Shown here piece by piece: positions 24,473 through 33,194 of a stretch of DNA of 64,000 bases. Source of the stretch: Mycobacterium shinjukuense (lineage in GTDB: Bacteria; Actinomycetota; Actinomycetes; Mycobacteriales; Mycobacteriaceae). The notes under the pieces were generated by a model, which made no database searches, was not told the origin of the DNA, and saw nothing but the letters and a program-made list of their open reading frames with translations. The stretch's first letter is position 1, and every line of letters begins with the position of its first letter. Where the stretch lies: NCBI RefSeq assembly GCF_010730055.1, contig NZ_AP022575.1, positions 4,340,001 through 4,404,000 of the forward strand. The letters are read 5' to 3'. The position numbers and the translations under genes were made by a program.

Positions 24473-25347
24473 CCGCCGCCGACACCCGCGCACCGCGCCT
24501 GGGCTACATCGGGCTGGGCAACCAGGGCGCGCCGATGGCCAAACGGCTGCTCGGCTGGCCCGGGGGGCTGACGGTCTTCGACGTGCGCGCCGAGGCGATG
24601 ACCCCGTTTGTCGACGGCGGCGCCACCGCCGCGGCGACGTTGGCCGACGTCGCCGCAGCCGACATCATCAGCGTCACCGTGTTCGACGACGCGCAGGTGC
24701 GCGAGGTGATCAACGGGCCCGACGGGCTGGCGGCCCACGCCAAGCCCGGCACCGTCATCGCGATCCACTCCACGATCAGTGACACCACCGCCGTGGAATT
24801 GGCTAATGAGCTGCGGCCGCGGGGAATCCACATCGCGGATGCGCCGGTCAGCGGCGGCGCCGCGGCGGCCGCCCAGGGGGAGTTGGCCACCATGGTCGGC
24901 GCGGACGAGGAGACGTTCGAGCGGATCACCGGGCCGTTCCGGCGGTGGGCGTCCCTGGTGATCCACGCCGGCGAGCCGGGGGCGGGCACCAGGATGAAGC
25001 TCGCGCGCAACATGCTGACCTTTGTGTCCTACGCGGCCGCCGCCGAGGCGGAGAAATTGGCCGAGGCCAGTGGCCTGAGCCTGCGGGCGCTGGCCAAGGT
25101 GGTGCGCCACACCGACGCCCTCACCGGTGGTCCGGGGGCGATCATGTTCCGGACGACGACGGCACCGATACAACCCGACGATCCGTTGCATCCGGTGTTG
25201 CGGCACACCCGTGAGCTGGGGGAGAAAGATCTGAGCCTGGCGCTGGCGTTGGGCGACGCGGTCTCGGTCGACCTGCCGCTGGCCCGGCTGGCGTTGCGGC
25301 GGTTGGCGATCGGCCTGGGCGTGCCGCACACTGACGAGTCCCGGTAG
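24469..25347 (+). CDS. NAD-binding dehydrogenase of the 3-hydroxyisobutyrate family (Rv0770-type)
   Basis: 292 residues from an ATG overlapping the SDR stop. N-terminal Rossmann fold with GYIGLGNQGAPMAKRL, substrate-binding DAPVSGGAAAA (about 123-133), and the catalytic Lys in RMKLARNML (about 179). The C-terminal helical domain contains the GPGAIMFR and EKDLSLAL segments of beta-hydroxyacid dehydrogenases. Substrate unknown; it is coupled to the SDR and aldehyde dehydrogenase. Confidence 0.9.
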   Translation: MTAADTRAPRLGYIGLGNQGAPMAKRLLGWPGGLTVFDVRAEAMTPFVDGGATAAATLADVAAADIISVTVFDDAQVREVINGPDGLAAHAKPGTVIAIHSTISDTTAVELANELRPRGIHIADAPVSGGAAAAAQGELATMVGADEETFERITGPFRRWASLVIHAGEPGAGTRMKLARNMLTFVSYAAAAEAEKLAEASGLSLRALAKVVRHTDALTGGPGAIMFRTTTAPIQPDDPLHPVLRHTRELGEKDLSLALALGDAVSVDLPLARLALRRLAIGLGVPHTDESR

Positions 25348-25364
25348 ACACGAGGAGATATCCG

Positions 25365-25796
25365 ATGGACGAATTGCGCCGCAAGGGGCTGGACAAGATG
25401 AACCAGGTCTATGCCTGGGACATGCCCGACATGCCGGGTGAGTACTTTGCCCTGACCGTCGATCACCTCTTCGGCAGGATCTGGACCCGGGAGGGGCTAT
25501 CCATGCGCGATCGCCGGATGGCGGTGATTGCGGTGCTGACCGCGCAGGGCCAGACGGACCTGCTGGAGGTCCAGGTCAACGCCGTGCTGCACAACGACGA
25601 ACTCACCCTGGACGAACTGCGTGAACTCGCCGTGTTCATCACCCACTACGTCGGCTTCCCGCTGGGCTCCCGGCTCAACAGCGCGATCGAGCGGGTAGCG
25701 GCCAAACGCAAGCAAGCGGCCAAGAACGGGTTGGCGGCCGACGCCAAAGCCAACGTCGCCGAGGTGCTGGCGAAGGAGGCCGGCGAGTCCGGATAG
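25365..25796 (+). CDS. Carboxymuconolactone decarboxylase family protein (Rv0771-type)
   Basis: 143 residues, all helical, with the CMD-fold block RDRRMAVIAVLTAQGQTDLLEVQVNAVLHNDELTLDELRELAVFITHYVGFP. It lacks the CxxC of the peroxidase branch (AhpD), so it belongs with the decarboxylase-like group. An AGGAGA sequence precedes the start. It ends one base into the long purD frame and is the last gene of the aldA operon; purD may be read through from it. Confidence 0.88.
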   Translation: MDELRRKGLDKMNQVYAWDMPDMPGEYFALTVDHLFGRIWTREGLSMRDRRMAVIAVLTAQGQTDLLEVQVNAVLHNDELTLDELRELAVFITHYVGFPLGSRLNSAIERVAAKRKQAAKNGLAADAKANVAEVLAKEAGESG

Positions 25797-25807
25797 TGTG
25801 TCGTGTC

Positions 25808-27076
25808 GTGCGCGTCCTGGTGATCGGTTCCGGTGCCCGTGAACATGCGCTGCTGCTGGCGCTGTCCAAAGACCCGCAGGTCACCGGACTCGTCATCGCT
25901 CCCGGGAACGCCGGCACCGCCCGGCTGGCCGAACAGCACCACGTCGACATCACCTCCGGCGACGAGGTCGTCGCCTTAGCCCGCGCGGTGCGGGCCGACC
26001 TGGTGGTCATCGGCCCCGAGCTGCCGTTGGTGCTCGGAGTGGCCGACGCCGTGCGCGCGGCCGGCATCGCATGTTTTGGGCCCAGTAAGGATGCGGCTCG
26101 CATCGAGGGTTCCAAGGCATTCGCCAAGGAGGTGATGGCGGCGGCCGGGGTGCGCACCGCCGCGAGTGAAATCGTGGACAACCCAGCGCATTTGGACGCC
26201 GCGCTGGATCGGTTCGGGCCGCCCGCGGGTGACCCGGCCTGGGTGGTGAAAGACGATCGTCTGGCCGCCGGCAAGGGCGTGGTGGTGACACCGGACCGAG
26301 AAGCCGCGCGCGCACATGCCGCCAGCCTGCTCGAGGCCGGGCATCCGGTGCTGTTGGAGTCCTTTCTCGACGGCCCCGAGGTGTCGCTGTTCTGCGTGGT
26401 CGACGGTCGAACCGTGGTGCCGCTGCTGCCCGCTCAGGACTTCAAGCGGGTCGGCGAGGGTGACACCGGACCCAACACCGGCGGCATGGGCGCCTATGCG
26501 CCGCTGCCGTGGCTGCCCGATAGCGTCTACCGGGAGGTGGTCAGCCAGATCGTCGAACCCGTTGCGGCCGAACTGGTTCGGCGGGGCAGCCCGTTTTGCG
26601 GACTGCTGTATGCCGGCCTGGCGATCACCGGGCACGGACCGGCCGTGGTCGAATTCAACTGCCGCTTCGGAGATCCGGAGACACAGGCGGTCCTGGCCCT
26701 GCTGGATTCACCCCTTGGTCAGCTACTGCACGCGGCCGGCACCGGGAAGTTGGCCGACTTCGGCGAACTGCGCTGGCGGGCTGGCACCGCCGTGACGGTG
26801 GTGTTGGCCGCCGAAAACTATCCCGGGCGACCGCGGGTCGGAGACGTTGTCGTCGGCGCCGAAGCCCAGGGGGTGCTGCACGCCGGGACCACCCGGCGTG
26901 ACGACGGCGCGATCATTTCCTCGGGCGGCCGGGTATTGTCGGTGGTCGGCACCGGCGCGGACCTATCCGCGGCGCGGGCGCACGCATACCACATCCTCAG
27001 TTCAATTCGGTTAGCGGGCAGTCATTTCCGCAGTGATATCGGCTTGCGTGCCGCAGAGGGAAAAATCAGCGTTTAG
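25808..27076 (+). CDS. purD: Phosphoribosylamine-glycine ligase (GARS)
   Basis: 422 residues from GTG 25808, equal to Mtb PurD; a GTG 12 bases upstream (25796) is in frame but gives a non-family N-terminus. ATP-grasp enzyme for step 2 of purine synthesis. It begins VRVLVIGSGAREHALLLAL. The ATP-grasp part includes VVKDDRLAAGKGVVV, and the metal-binding loops are EFNCRFGDPETQ and FKRVGEGDTGPNTGGMGAYAP. The C-terminal B-domain has AENYPGRPRVGD. First of eight purine genes in the window. Confidence 0.96.
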   Translation: MRVLVIGSGAREHALLLALSKDPQVTGLVIAPGNAGTARLAEQHHVDITSGDEVVALARAVRADLVVIGPELPLVLGVADAVRAAGIACFGPSKDAARIEGSKAFAKEVMAAAGVRTAASEIVDNPAHLDAALDRFGPPAGDPAWVVKDDRLAAGKGVVVTPDREAARAHAASLLEAGHPVLLESFLDGPEVSLFCVVDGRTVVPLLPAQDFKRVGEGDTGPNTGGMGAYAPLPWLPDSVYREVVSQIVEPVAAELVRRGSPFCGLLYAGLAITGHGPAVVEFNCRFGDPETQAVLALLDSPLGQLLHAAGTGKLADFGELRWRAGTAVTVVLAAENYPGRPRVGDVVVGAEAQGVLHAGTTRRDDGAIISSGGRVLSVVGTGADLSAARAHAYHILSSIRLAGSHFRSDIGLRAAEGKISV

Positions 27077-27113
27077 CTACCGAGGCCACCATGCGTGGCG
27101 CAAGCGCCTATTT

Positions 27114-28715
27114 CTATCGCAGATGGTGCGGGCAGAAGGCGGTGATTGCCGCGTTGACGCTGGCGGTTGCCTGTGCGGGCGTTAATCCGGTGTTGTTGTT
27201 TACGGTCGCGGCGGCGTGATCATGGGGGTTCCCCCCGTTCTGAAGGTCTGCGCACACGGCACGGCCACTGGCGGCAGCAGTCGCGGGGTCGGTGACGGTG
27301 ACACCGGGAATCTGTGACACCAGACCGAGGAAGACCTGGTCGGGGCTGGGTGTCGGTCCCTGCGGGGCCGGTGCGGCCTGAATGGACGCGGGAGTTGGGA
27401 ACGCCGGTGGCGGCGGGCTCTTCGGGGCTGGTGCCGATTGCCGCGAGGGTGGTGCGGGTAGTGGCGCATCCCCCGCCGCCCGTGGCGGCTCCGCCACAGC
27501 TGAGGCTGCCGGTGGCGGGATGTCCTTCGGGGCGGGTGCCATTGGCTGTGATGGCGGCGCGGGCGGTGGTGCGTGCTCAACCGCCCGTCGAGGCTGCGCC
27601 AAAGTCGGGGATGCAACGGGTGGGCGCTGCTCGGCGGCGGTGTTGCCACTGTTGATCGCGTAGCCACTGGCGCCGACAGCGGTGAGCGCGATCATCGTTG
27701 ATGCTGCCGTGAAAATCCGCCATCGACCGCGTCGCTGCTGTTTGTCGGCGTCAGCCATGACCGAGGGCACAACCGTCTTCTTCGGGGACCTGGCCGTCAA
27801 CGGAATAGGCATGGTCGAAGCCGAAGGCTTCGGGTGGCCGCTGGAATGGGCGGCCCTCGCGAACGCATGGGCGAAATCAGTGCACCGGGCGAATCGATCG
27901 GTGGGATCCTTCGCAAGAGCCACCGCGAGCACCGGATCAAAGGTCGCGAGCATGGGGCGGGTCTTCGCCAGTGCTGGCGGTGGCGCGCTCAGGTGGCGGC
28001 TGATGACCACGGCTGGGTTGGTGTGCGGGAACAGTGTTGACCCGGTCAGCAGATGGTAGGCGGTGGCCGCTAGAGCGTACTGATCGGCGCGTCCGTCCAT
28101 TGGTTCATCCGTTAGCTGTTCAGGTGCGGCGTAGGGAAACGTGCCGATGGTCATGTTTGTCGCGGTCAGGCCAGCGGTGTCACCGACGGTGCGGGCGATT
28201 CCGAAGTCGCCCAATAGGATTCTCTGGTCGTCATCGCCCGGGTCGGTGAGCAGGATATTCGCGGGGCTGACATCGCGGTGCAATAGACCATGGTGTTGAT
28301 GCGCATAGTCGAGTGCGCTGGCGATCGCAGTGATTATCGTGGCCACCCGATCTGCCGGCATACCAACTGGATAGTGGTCTCGCAGCAGGCTCGCTGCGTC
28401 GGCCCCGTCGACGAAGTCCATCGAGATCCATAGCTGTCCGTTGAACTCGCCTCGGTCATTGACGCGCACGATGTTCGGATGCCACAGCGCAGCCGCTACG
28501 TTCGCCTCTCTGATGAATCGCCGGCGATAGTCATCGTCAGCAGATACGTCATTGCTCAATATCTTGAGCGCTTCGCGGCGGGGCAACCGTGGATGCTGGG
28601 CGAGGTAGACCTCACCCATTCCCCCGGATCCCAGCAACCGGACAATCGTGTACCCGGCAAACACCTCGCCGGCGTTCAACCCGATGCCGGGGCCTCGATC
28701 AGCCAACCCAACCAT
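27114..28715 (-). CDS. Membrane Ser/Thr protein kinase with Pro-rich linker and DUF732 sensor
   Basis: 533 residues from the ATG at 28715; a TTG 48 bases upstream is possible. The kinase domain (about 22-290) has glycine loop GSGGMGEVY, ATP lysine in REALKIL (K51), HRDVSPAN (146-153), and DFGIAR (170-175), followed by GTFPYAAPEQL. The catalytic-loop lysine of HRDxKxxN is Ser150 here, a variation seen in some other bacterial kinases. One membrane helix lies at about 334-354. The extracellular part is a repeated proline-rich linker (APPPAPPSQPMAPAPK), then a DUF732-type domain (about 448-533) with two cysteines (AVCADLQNG, AFCPHH) likely forming a disulfide. Mtb has no gene here, between purD and ggtA. 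Convergent with purD. Confidence 0.9.
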   Translation of the reverse strand: MVGLADRGPGIGLNAGEVFAGYTIVRLLGSGGMGEVYLAQHPRLPRREALKILSNDVSADDDYRRRFIREANVAAALWHPNIVRVNDRGEFNGQLWISMDFVDGADAASLLRDHYPVGMPADRVATIITAIASALDYAHQHHGLLHRDVSPANILLTDPGDDDQRILLGDFGIARTVGDTAGLTATNMTIGTFPYAAPEQLTDEPMDGRADQYALAATAYHLLTGSTLFPHTNPAVVISRHLSAPPPALAKTRPMLATFDPVLAVALAKDPTDRFARCTDFAHAFARAAHSSGHPKPSASTMPIPLTARSPKKTVVPSVMADADKQQRRGRWRIFTAASTMIALTAVGASGYAINSGNTAAEQRPPVASPTLAQPRRAVEHAPPPAPPSQPMAPAPKDIPPPAASAVAEPPRAAGDAPLPAPPSRQSAPAPKSPPPPAFPTPASIQAAPAPQGPTPSPDQVFLGLVSQIPGVTVTDPATAAASGRAVCADLQNGGNPHDHAAATVNNNTGLTPAQATASVNAAITAFCPHHLR

Positions 28716-28982
28716 CGCACCGTCCAATACAGCGATGCCCAGCAGAGCCTCAACGCCAGCCAATCAGTGTACACCCGAAATTAACCAATGGACTACTCAT
28801 AGTTCACTAATTCGTAACCTATGCTTAACCTCTGATCTGTCTGGTGGCTGAAGGGCAACGTCTGCTGGCAGGTCCAGATCACGGTGTCGTTGGGTAGGTT
28901 GTGATCGCGGCCGCCCCGCCAGGCCCTGACTGGCCGCGCCCACCCATGGGGGGAGGTGCCGTGCCATCCACGAAGCGCGGGT

Positions 28983-30575
28983 TCAGAAAGCTGCGGCCTG
29001 ACCATCCCGGCGGGGGTCGCTGGCTGCGAAGTACCCGTCGTCGAGACACCAGATCGCCTGGCAGCTGCCGAACTGGCTGTAGTCGTCCACGGTGACCAGG
29101 TGGTGTCCACGCCGGTGAAGGTCGTCGAGGGTCGACGGCGGAAAGCCCTTCTCGCAGCTGACCTGCAGGCCTTGCACCCAGCGGAATCGGGGGCCGTCGC
29201 AGGCCGCCTGCGGGTTCTGGCCGTAGTCGGCGATGCGTACGACCAGCTGCACGTGCCCCTGGGGTTGCATCGGGCCGCCCATCACCCCGAAGCTCATCAC
29301 CGGCGCGCCGTCTTTGCTCACGAAGCCCGGAATGATGGTGTGATAGGGACGTTTGGCAGGTCCGACGCAATTCGGATGACCCGGCGCCACAGTAAAATCC
29401 GAGCCGCGGTTATGCAGTGCGATTCCGGTGCCCGGCACCACGACGCCGGAACCGAACCCCATATAGTTCGACTGGATCATCGACACCATCAATCCGGAAG
29501 CGTCCGCGGCGGTCAGATACACGGTGTCCCCCTTCGGGGTTCCGGCGGATGCGGGTCGCGCCCGCTTGCGGTCGATCAATCCGGCCCGTTGCTTCAGGTA
29601 CTCCCGGTCAAGGAGGTGCTCCGGCGCCACCCGCATGTGGTCGATGTCGCCTACAAAGGCCTGCGCGTCGGCGAAGGCCAGCTTGAGCGCTTCGATCTGC
29701 AGATGCACGCTGTCGGCGGAATCGACTGGCCACGAGGACATGTCAAACTGGTCGAGGATACCCAGGGCGATCAGGGCGACGATGCCCTGGCCGTTGGGCG
29801 GTATCTCGTGGACGGTGTGACCCCGGTAGGTGGTGTTGATCGTGCCGACCCACTCCGCCCGGTGGGCGGCCAGGTCGCTGACCCGCATGGCGCCGGCGTT
29901 GGCCACCGCGTGCGCCTCGAGTGTGGCCGCCAGCTCGCCCCGGTACAGCGCCTCGCCGTTGGTTGCGGCGATCTGTTCGAGGGTGGCCGCATGGTCGGGA
30001 AATCGGAACAACTCACCGGGCTTTGGCGCGCGCCCGCCGGGCATGAACGCCTCGGCGAACCCGGGCTGGTCGGCGAATACCGGCACCTGCGCGGCCCATT
30101 GCTCGGCGACCGTCGGTGAGACCGGAAAGCCGTTGCGGCCATAGGAGATAGCGGGTGCGAAGAGCCGTTCGAACGAAAGCCTGCCAAACCTGGCATGCAG
30201 CTCGGCCCAGGCCGACACCGCGCCGGGCACGGTCACCGAGTTCCAGCCGAGCGGCGGAACGCCGGAAACGCCTGGGCCGCCGAAGTATTCCGGCGTCCAC
30301 GCCGCCGGCGAACGGCCCGATGCGTTCAGGCCGTGCAGTCGCTTGCCGTCCCAGACGATGGCGAAGGCATCCGAGCCGATTCCGTTGGACACCGGCTCCA
30401 CCAGCGTCAGCGTGATGGCCGTGGCGATGGCCGCATCGACCGCGTTCCCGCCGTCGGTGATCATGCGAAGACCCGCCTGGGCGGCCAGTGGTTGTGACGT
30501 GCAGACAGCGTTCGCCGCCAGGACGGGCATTCGCGGCCACGTGTAGGGGAAGCTCCAATCGAAGGCTGTGGTCAC
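28983..30575 (-). CDS. ggtA: Gamma-glutamyltransferase
   Basis: 530 residues, similar to Mtb GgtA (Rv0773c) and slightly longer. Recognisable blocks: DGGNAVDAAIATAITLTLVEPVSNGIGSDAF, GWNSVTVPGAVSAWAELHARFG, and EIPPNGQGIVALIALGIL. The autoprocessing site is KGDTVYLTAADASG, where Thr replaces the GTTH form as nucleophile. Predicted to be cleaved into two subunits and to transfer or hydrolyse gamma-glutamyl groups. No clear signal peptide is visible. About 270 bases separate it from the kinase; that gap is AT-rich and probably holds the kinase promoter. Confidence 0.92.
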   Translation of the reverse strand: MTTAFDWSFPYTWPRMPVLAANAVCTSQPLAAQAGLRMITDGGNAVDAAIATAITLTLVEPVSNGIGSDAFAIVWDGKRLHGLNASGRSPAAWTPEYFGGPGVSGVPPLGWNSVTVPGAVSAWAELHARFGRLSFERLFAPAISYGRNGFPVSPTVAEQWAAQVPVFADQPGFAEAFMPGGRAPKPGELFRFPDHAATLEQIAATNGEALYRGELAATLEAHAVANAGAMRVSDLAAHRAEWVGTINTTYRGHTVHEIPPNGQGIVALIALGILDQFDMSSWPVDSADSVHLQIEALKLAFADAQAFVGDIDHMRVAPEHLLDREYLKQRAGLIDRKRARPASAGTPKGDTVYLTAADASGLMVSMIQSNYMGFGSGVVVPGTGIALHNRGSDFTVAPGHPNCVGPAKRPYHTIIPGFVSKDGAPVMSFGVMGGPMQPQGHVQLVVRIADYGQNPQAACDGPRFRWVQGLQVSCEKGFPPSTLDDLHRRGHHLVTVDDYSQFGSCQAIWCLDDGYFAASDPRRDGQAAAF

Positions 30576-30618
30576 CGTCGGATCGTCGCACGCCCGTTGC
30601 GACGGGCTCAGCGCCGGC

Positions 30619-31518
30619 TCAGGTGGTCAGCAGCGGCGCCATCCAGGTCAGCTCGGCGGGCAGTTGCGAGCTCCAGAACGCGCCGTTGTGCCCGCCGGGC
30701 GAGAAGCCACCCGCGGGCGGGTTGGGCAACTGCGCGATGAACTGTTTGGTCGCGGCGGAGAACGGGTCGCTGTCGCCGCAGTCCACCCGGATCGGGATGG
30801 ACGCCAGCGCGGGCATCCCGAACACCGAGTTCGCCGCGAAGTCGTCGGCGCCGTCGAATGCGCCCGGCGCGGCCGCTCCGGAGGACAGCCACAACGCCGG
30901 GCTCACCGCACAGATCGCCGCGGTGCGCGCCGGTCCGAGCCGGCCACCCAGCAGCAATGCGCCGTAGCCGCCCATCGACCAGCCCAAAAACGCCACCCGC
31001 GAGATGTCCAGACCCTCGCCGTCGAGCAAGGGGATCAGCTCGCGCAACACCATGGCCCCGCTGTCCTCGCCGGAGGCCCGCCGGTGCCAATAGCTGCCGC
31101 CGCCGTCGACGGCGACCACCGCGAACGGCGGCAACCCGGCGTTGACGGCCTGTGCGAGGCCCTGTTCGACGCCGCCGGCCATCACGCTGGCCGCGTCGCT
31201 GCCCTTTCCGTGCAGCGCGATCACCGGTCGCAGTGGCTTGGTCTGGCCCGGTGGGCGCGCGATCGCCCAGTTGGTCGCGATCCCCCCGCGCGCCGCCGAC
31301 ACGAACGAGCCGGTCACCATCGTCGGCGCCGCCTGAGCGGGCGGGGGCGGATCGAGCGGCCGTGCCGGCGCCAATGGAACGTTTGTGCCAATCGCCGGTG
31401 CCGGGGTGGCATGGCAGGTGCGCGGCCGAAGCAGCATGTCCAGGGCATAAGCGCCGACCGCGCCCACTGCGGCGCCGGCACCGATGCCGAGCACGGCGCG
31501 GCGGCTCAGGTCTGGCAT
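30619..31518 (-). CDS. Secreted alpha/beta-hydrolase esterase (Rv0774c-type)
   Basis: 299 residues. The N-terminus MPDLSRRAVLGIGAGAAVGAVGAYAL has a twin-arginine-like SRRAVLG and a hydrophobic core, so export by Tat is likely. The esterase domain has HGKGSDA, the nucleophile Ser in GWSMGGYG, an Asp in VDCGDSDPF and the His in PGGHNGAFW. It resembles the antigen 85 / S-formylglutathione hydrolase fold and corresponds to Mtb Rv0774c, reported as an extracellular esterase. The ATG at 31518 is chosen because the long upstream frame would lie on the divergent TetR gene. Divergent from that TetR gene by 67 bases. Confidence 0.9.
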   Translation of the reverse strand: MPDLSRRAVLGIGAGAAVGAVGAYALDMLLRPRTCHATPAPAIGTNVPLAPARPLDPPPPAQAAPTMVTGSFVSAARGGIATNWAIARPPGQTKPLRPVIALHGKGSDAASVMAGGVEQGLAQAVNAGLPPFAVVAVDGGGSYWHRRASGEDSGAMVLRELIPLLDGEGLDISRVAFLGWSMGGYGALLLGGRLGPARTAAICAVSPALWLSSGAAAPGAFDGADDFAANSVFGMPALASIPIRVDCGDSDPFSAATKQFIAQLPNPPAGGFSPGGHNGAFWSSQLPAELTWMAPLLTT

Positions 31519-31585
31519 GGCGGCCATCATGCCATGAACGTTTGAGCAAAATGGCAATGCGGTACCACTTTGACTGGCAGCATGG

Positions 31586-32209
31586 GTGGGCGTGACGGCA
31601 GCTGTTACTCCAAAAGGAGAACGTCGGCGGTATGCGTTGGTGAGCGCGGCCGCCGAGCTGCTTGGTGAGGGCGGGTTCGAAGCGGTGCGCCACCGGGCGG
31701 TTGCTCGGCGCGCCGGCCTGCCGTTGGCGTCTACCACCTACTACTTTTCGTCGCTCGACGATTTGATCGCCCGCGCGGTCGATCACATCGGGATGATCGA
31801 GATGGCGCAGCTACAGGCCCGGGTCAACGCCCTGTCCCGGCGGCGCCGAGGGCCCGAAACCACCGCCGATGTGCTGGTTGACCTGCTCGTGGGGGACGTA
31901 TCCGGACCCGGGCTGACCGAGCAGCTGATATCGCGTTACGAGCGTCATATCGCCGGTACCCGGCTGCCCGCGTTGCGCGAGAGCATGCGCCGCAACCTGC
32001 GCCAGCGCGCCGAAGCGGTCGCCGAAGCCATTGAAAGGTCAGGGCGGTCGGTGCCCATCGAACTGGTGTGCACCCTGATCTGCGCGGTCGATGGTTCGGT
32101 GGTCTCCGCGCTGGTCGAAGGCCGTGATCCGCGTGCGGCCGCGCTGGCGACCGTGGTCGACCTCATCGACGTGCTGGCGCCCGTCGACCAGCGCCCGGTG
32201 CGGATCTGA
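31586..32209 (+). CDS. TetR family regulator (Rv0775-type)
   Basis: 207 residues (GTG at 31586; GTG 31592 would remove two). Helix-turn-helix at about 14-60: RRYALVSAAAELLGEGGFEAVRHRAVARRAGLPLASTTYYFSSLDDL, a textbook TetR fold. The rest is a helical ligand domain. It is divergent from the secreted esterase, which it may control. Its last 171 bases lie antisense to the 3' end of the convergent DUF429 gene. Confidence 0.9.
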   Translation: MGVTAAVTPKGERRRYALVSAAAELLGEGGFEAVRHRAVARRAGLPLASTTYYFSSLDDLIARAVDHIGMIEMAQLQARVNALSRRRRGPETTADVLVDLLVGDVSGPGLTEQLISRYERHIAGTRLPALRESMRRNLRQRAEAVAEAIERSGRSVPIELVCTLICAVDGSVVSALVEGRDPRAAALATVVDLIDVLAPVDQRPVRI

Positions 32210-32971
32210 CGCGCGCCGGCCACGAGACGCCGGGGCAAGGTCTGCGGGCAGCGCCGGCGTCACGATGTAGCCGGTGGCGACGTCCCCGTAGATGGTGACG
32301 CCGCCGGGGCATCGTGTGGCGTACAACGCCACGTAGGCGCAGACGACGGCGTCCACCGGGTCCTCGGCGCGGCGCAGCTCGCTCTTGCGCCGCGCGGTGC
32401 GGACCTGCCGGCGCAGCTGCGACCAATCGGGGTGACCGGCCACCCGCAGCGGCACCGCGGCGTGCGCCAGCCCCTCGACACCGTCCATCAGCCGCAGCAG
32501 CTCCGACCTGAGCCGATCGACGTCGCGGCCGGGCTTGGCCTTGTACTTCAGCGTGCGGGGCAGCCGAAACAGCGCGACCGTCGCCGAGTGCGGGTAGACC
32601 TCGATGGCCCGCCGCGCGGCCCCCGAGGACGGGTCCATCTCCAGCCCCAGCGCGCGAGCCAACCGCGCGGCACGCGGACCCTCGGCGAATTCGGGTTTCC
32701 CGGTATTGGCCGGGTGCGCGCCGGCCTCGAACTTGGCAAAGTCACGATTGAGCGCGGCCTCGGCCGGCCGCTGGCCGGTTGGGTTGGTGACGACGAGCGG
32801 CGCGTCGAAGCCGACCAGGCAATCGCCGTTCACATACGGCCGCAGCGCCGCCAGCACGGAGGCGTCGTCGCGAACGGCACCGGCCCGCAGCAGACGCCCG
32901 TCCGCGTCGACGGCCGCAACACCGGTCGGATTGCGGCCGGCCCAGGCGAGGTCCACCCCGGCGAAGTGCAT
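32039..32971 (-). CDS. DUF429 domain protein (Rv0776c-type), 3' end overlapping the TetR gene
   Basis: 310 residues from ATG 32971. DUF429 proteins have an RNase-H-like fold and unknown function. Conserved parts: MHFAGVDLAWAGRNPTGVAAVD, LVGFDAPLVV, EVYPHSATVALF and the C-terminal DPVDAVVCAYVALYA. I recall the Mtb protein as about 259 residues, so this one is about 50 longer. The extra tail (from about residue 260, RRASDPHRALVDGRQHVDEVDH) is arginine/histidine-rich and translated from the antisense of the TetR gene, as expected after loss of the ancestral stop. The core assignment is secure; the tail is probably neutral. Confidence 0.82.
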   Translation of the reverse strand: MHFAGVDLAWAGRNPTGVAAVDADGRLLRAGAVRDDASVLAALRPYVNGDCLVGFDAPLVVTNPTGQRPAEAALNRDFAKFEAGAHPANTGKPEFAEGPRAARLARALGLEMDPSSGAARRAIEVYPHSATVALFRLPRTLKYKAKPGRDVDRLRSELLRLMDGVEGLAHAAVPLRVAGHPDWSQLRRQVRTARRKSELRRAEDPVDAVVCAYVALYATRCPGGVTIYGDVATGYIVTPALPADLAPASRGRRASDPHRALVDGRQHVDEVDHGRQRGRTRITAFDQRGDHRTIDRADQGAHQFDGHRPP

Positions 32972-33194
32972 CGGCCTAGCGTATGGCGGGGCCGCGGCGT
33001 GGTGTGGTGTCACATCCGCCACGTGCGCCTCTGCTTGAGGGGATGATCGTTGTGCCCTCATCGCGACACTGCACGGGCGGCTGCCGAGCTGTCGCGCTGA
33101 GGCGGGCGCGTGGGGTGCCTTCCGGCGCAGGGACTGGTGTGACAACTGCGACCACTGGGCCCGCGACCGTAAGCTGTGTCTTCGTGAGGGCCAA

